NCBI GenBank assembly: GCA_003024985.2 | Contig: PXIH01S0010677.1 | Strand: one strand, 5' to 3' | Source of the DNA: Euperipatoides rowelli | Taxonomy: Eukaryota; Onychophora; Udeonychophora; Euonychophora; Peripatopsidae | DNA: 10,196 bases | Shown here: positions 7,500-10,196 of the stretch, piece after piece | How positions within the stretch are numbered: position 1 is the first letter of the stretch | Layout: each line of letters starts with the position of its first letter | Notes under the pieces: generated by a model | What the model saw: the letters and a program-made list of their open reading frames with translations, nothing else | Databases searched by the model: none | Told to the model about the DNA's origin: nothing | Made by a program: the position numbers and the translations under genes

Positions 7500-8880
7500 G
7501 CAATACATTATAAAATTTAATTTCATTTGAAAATAAATTCCAGATTTAATTATTTTAATTATAAATTAAATGTGGATGCATATTAGTAGGCTACTACATG
7601 TTTCTTTTTATGGACTAATAATTTTTTTTTACTTACAGGTGTCACTAATAATGAGATAAAAATAGACTATAATTTTAGTAATTTTTAAAATATTTAAAAT
7701 ATTATTCTTATTTTTTAAAAAAAAAGAAATTACAACTTTTGACAGTTTTTCATAATAATCTGATTTTAAATAATTAATTACACTATTACAAATATCGTAC
7801 CTCTTAGAATAATTGAAATTTCCCTCTTACAACCTTTCCTCCCTTTTATTATTTCAGAATGGTTTATACCTAGAAGTGGTGATACACATATTCGTAATAA
7901 AACAATCCTTGTTATAACTGGACATGGAAATTGTTAAACATATTCTTAGAAGATACCGTCTTTGGATACAAAGTAAACATATTTGACCAGTTTATCTTTT
8001 TTTTTTTCTTATTCAGAAAGGTAAGTGTTTCATTTTTTCCTTCGAATAAGCCTAGTTTAAAGTAAATTTAATATTTCATAAAAATATCCCAAATGAGAAT
8101 GAGAACCATTTAGTAATACTTTTATATTTTTAGTTTGGAGTTATTAAAAAGTAATTTATATATCATAATATGCTTCAACTATTTTTATTGTCATTTAAAA
8201 ATTAGATTCTAAACATTAACATTTTACCTTTTTAAATTGCCTGAAATAATGAGATTGTTATTAGATAATAGGTTTGTGTTGCTCATCTTTTAGTGTTTTG
8301 TGAATTAAAGAGAAAAATGCTTTGAAGTATTTGTGATTTCTGGTCTATAAAATTAAAAATACAATATTATACAGTATTTTTGGTTTGTAAAATGATCGAA
8401 GCAATATTTCCTAAGAAATCGTCAAAGTCTTTTTTATGGAATTATTGTTTAGTGTGTTGCCATGGAAATAGATTAATGGATGTCAACATTACAAAGCAGT
8501 TTATAAGATGTATAAGGATTTAAAAAAAAGTGAATAACTATAAAATTGCATCACTAAGTAAAATTACATTTAGTCTCCATCTAAAATATCTGATTATTTT
8601 ATTTTTTAAATTAGTGTTTATTTTTAGTAAAAATTTTCATCTTTTGGGTAAAAAAAAATATAAATGTAAGATTAATAATTATTAGGCTATTATTAAGTTT
8701 CACTTTTATTTTACAGTAATTTCACTTTTTTTTTTTTTCTAAATTTTTTTTTTTTTTTTTGATAGAAATGTAAACATATTTAAAATGTTTTGTAAACTAT
8801 TGAAATTTAAAAGCACTGTATGATAATTTAATTTCACATTTAGTAATTGAAGGGATGATGTATGAACCTGGGTATAATGA
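7500..8880. other. AT-rich non-coding stretch with long homopolymer runs
   Basis: Apart from the doubtful fragment at 7858-7936, nothing gene-like is visible. T runs are frequent, the largest at 8726-8738 (13) and 8744-8760 (17), separated by 'ctaaa'. A pyrimidine tract ending in 'cag', then 'aaag' and 'gtaagt', occurs near 8000-8028. That order mimics a splice acceptor and donor around a 4-base exon but is probably chance in such T-rich DNA. Confidence 0.5.
7858..7936 (+). pseudogene. Weak DDE-transposase-like fragment
   Basis: Starting after a pyrimidine-rich run ending 'tttattatttcag', one frame reads WFIPRSGDTHIRNKTILVIT then GHGNC and a stop. The order WFIP...ILVI-x-GHG is reminiscent of the middle of a pogo/Tigger-type DDE domain around its second catalytic Asp. 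That position is Thr here, and only about 25 codons are available. The preceding tract looks like a splice acceptor. A chance resemblance is quite possible. Confidence 0.2.
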
Positions 8881-8971
8881 AATTAGTATCCGTATAGCCT
8901 AAACGTTTCACCAGGTAATTGATTTATTTAATAAATGATACCTGGTGAAACGTAAATTATGGATACTAATT
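8881..8971. repeat. 91-bp snap-back palindrome
   Basis: The outer arms aattagtatcc (8881-8891) and ggatactaatt (8961-8971) are perfect. So are the inner arms acgtttcaccaggta (8903-8917) and 8939-8953. They are separated by 11 unpaired bases on the left and 7 on the right. The 21-base loop is itself nearly self-complementary (atttatt / aataaat). The layout suits a very small MITE-like element or a single inversion event; no clear target duplication flanks it. Confidence 0.85.
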
Positions 8972-9315
8972 AATTGGTTTAATAGTAATGAATTTTAATC
9001 TTTAAATTGTTACTTTGTATAAAAAAACTGCGTAATTAATAATCATTGATGTCAATTTATGTAGCATATTTATTTATTTATTATAAACTAACTTCGTGAA
9101 GTCAGGCAGTAACAACGAGTCATATTACAAAGAAATGATATAGAAAAATGACAACAAATAACAAAAGATCATTATTAAAAGATACACAAAGAGCAAAAAA
9201 AAAAAGTATAATATCCACACATTTGCAGAAGATCATAAAACTTTCATATTAATCATTATAAAGAAATAATGAATCAATTCTTGATTTTACATAAGTAATG
9301 AGAAATGATCTAAAC
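8972..9315. other. Gene-free A-rich stretch
   Basis: This AT-rich sequence with A runs has no open frame or repeat that I can support. A slightly less AT-biased patch at 9088-9120 ('aacttcgtgaagtcaggcag') contains a short inverted pair, 'acttcgtgaagt', and nothing more. Confidence 0.5.
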
Positions 9316-9780
9316 CAGTGATTCTTAAACTTTACATAATCAAGGACTATTTAAACCCAGGGGCGTTGAGAACCTGTATGGGCCCCAGGGCAAAAATTTT
9401 TATGGGCCCTTTGTTTGTAAAAATTGATATGCTTTTTTTTTGGTTTGTGTGGATGTTTGATAAGCTTTTTTTTGGGTGGTGGGTGGGGGGGGATTGTGTG
9501 AACATTTTTTTGGGTGCCTATGGGCCTCTTGGCCAAGCCTATGGGGCACCTTGAGTCACTACTGGCCTGGGTACTTTTGCCCCGGCTGCCTCCCTTTCTC
9601 AACACCCCTGCTTAAACCTCATGGTTCAAAAGGGGGGGGGGGGAGGGGAACCACCTGTAATTTATTTTAAAATTAAACACAAAACAAGGGGAAAATGGTA
9701 CTTTAAATTATACTTGCGATCCCCAACCATCAACCTACAGACCCACCAGGAGTCCGTGGACCTCAGTTTAATAAACACTA
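9316..9780. mobile_element. Outer hAT-like miniature element, interrupted by a second element
   Basis: The left end CAGTGATTCTTAAACT (9316-9331) pairs with the right end (9765-9780) at 13 of 16 positions. Both carry the CAGTG-type terminus common in hAT transposons, and both are followed inward by a GGACT word (right end 'agtccgtggacc'). Without the inserted element and one target copy it would be about 204 bp, too short for a transposase, so it was non-autonomous. The flanks (atctaaac / tggattct) do not match, so the target duplication has eroded or the boundary is off by some bases. It contains a run of 12 G at 9632-9643. Confidence 0.65.
9358..9610. mobile_element. Inner hAT-like miniature element with 8-bp target duplication
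   Basis: The left end caggggcgttgag (9358-9370) matches the reverse complement of the right end (9598-9610) at 12 of 13 bases, and the next two bases also pair. It is flanked by tttaaacc (9350-9357) and cttaaacc (9611-9618), a 7-of-8 match. Terminal CAGGGG and an 8-bp duplication are hallmarks of hAT transposition. At 253 bp, with no real coding frame, it is a non-autonomous copy. Inside are four 'ctatgggc'-like words and G/T-rich runs. The open frames across it on both strands are compositional artefacts. Confidence 0.85.
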
Positions 9781-10180
9781 TGGATTCTGTGTCAAATTTT
9801 CTATCTGATTTTTGGTATAGAATTCCATAAGTTTATACTTTTATTTCTGATAGATAAACTCCCATGATTAATCCTTTTATAAATTATTTTACAGGGTATT
9901 TATGCATACAAGGGTTAGTTTTATTGTTCAAGGCAAAAATATTATAGACATTCTTAATTATTATTTCTTCAAACATGAAAAACAGATTTAATTGATTTAA
10001 TTTATGGTAGGGTGTTAAAATATCTAATTTGAAAATTCTAACTTTGGTAATTTGAAAAAAAATTTTTTTTTGTAATGTCTGAAGGAACTCTCCAACTGTA
10101 AACCTTTATGTACAGTAAATAATGCTGGTGGAACAATATTATATGATCTATCAAAAGCTGTTTGTATATGATGTAGACAA
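9781..10180. other. Gene-free AT-rich stretch
   Basis: No open frame, RNA gene or repeat pair can be supported. The sequence is ordinary AT-rich spacer between the two transposon-derived regions. Confidence 0.5.
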
Positions 10181-10196
10181 CAGGGGCGTAAATAGT
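10181..10196 (+). mobile_element. Possible hAT-like terminal repeat cut by the window edge
   Basis: The last 16 bases, caggggcgtaaatagt, share the first nine (caggggcgt) with the left end of the element at 9358. They have the CAGGGG terminus expected of a hAT-type element entering from the left. The other end lies outside the window, so neither its length nor a target duplication can be checked. Confidence 0.4.

Noticed and set aside
8000-8028. Acceptor-AAAG-donor arrangement suggesting a microexon
   Set aside because: T runs followed by 'cag' and 'gtaag' are expected by chance in T-rich DNA, and no flanking exons can be joined to it.
9318-9830. Open frames of 64-84 codons on both strands at the right end
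   Set aside because: They span the hAT-like termini and G/T-rich interior of miniature elements; no transposase motif is present.

Overview
The window looks like AT-rich intergenic DNA from an invertebrate animal. Three things suggest this: homopolymer-rich sequence, no bacterial-style gene packing, decayed hAT-type DNA transposons with 8-bp target duplications, and a dead protein-primed family B DNA polymerase of the kind carried by Polinton/Maverick elements and adintovirus-like relatives. I cannot name the species. No intact host gene, tRNA, rRNA or CRISPR array is visible. One base (1505) is undetermined.

Bases 1-556 hold a purine-rich low-complexity tract and nothing recognisable. Bases 557-4845, read on the minus strand, are one long polymerase pseudogene. 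Translating it piecewise recovers, in N-to-C order: a Ser-Pro-rich N-terminus containing a diverged tandem duplication, a conserved N-terminal block, a zinc-finger-like motif, the 3'-5' exonuclease motifs with an endonuclease VII-like Cys/His motif between them, and palm motifs A, B and C. Stops and frameshifts interrupt it throughout. The exonuclease I site is broken by a palindromic insertion, and the catalytic Asp of motif A reads Asn. No integrase, packaging ATPase, protease or capsid partner is recognisable in the window, so this is a stranded fragment of the parent element.

Bases 4846-6640 are mostly featureless AT-rich DNA with two short direct-repeat pairs. Bases 6540-7110 form a composite repeat patch: a 27-bp minisatellite, an ATCGAT-rich block, hairpins, and five copies of TGACATCA/TGATGTCA. 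Bases 7212-7480 (minus) and 7858-7936 (plus) may hold small unidentified or transposase-like coding remnants; both calls are weak. A 91-bp snap-back palindrome lies at 8881-8971.

The right end is transposon-derived. A hAT-like miniature element (9316-9780) has been split by a second one (9358-9610) that is flanked by a near-perfect 8-bp target duplication. The terminus of a possible third element begins at 10181 and runs off the window.

The sequence offers no working multi-gene system. Its main interest is as a record of decay: a viral-type polymerase relic, an unusual number of near-perfect short-spacer inverted repeats (one of which disrupts an active-site motif and looks like a template-switch event), and nested transposons.
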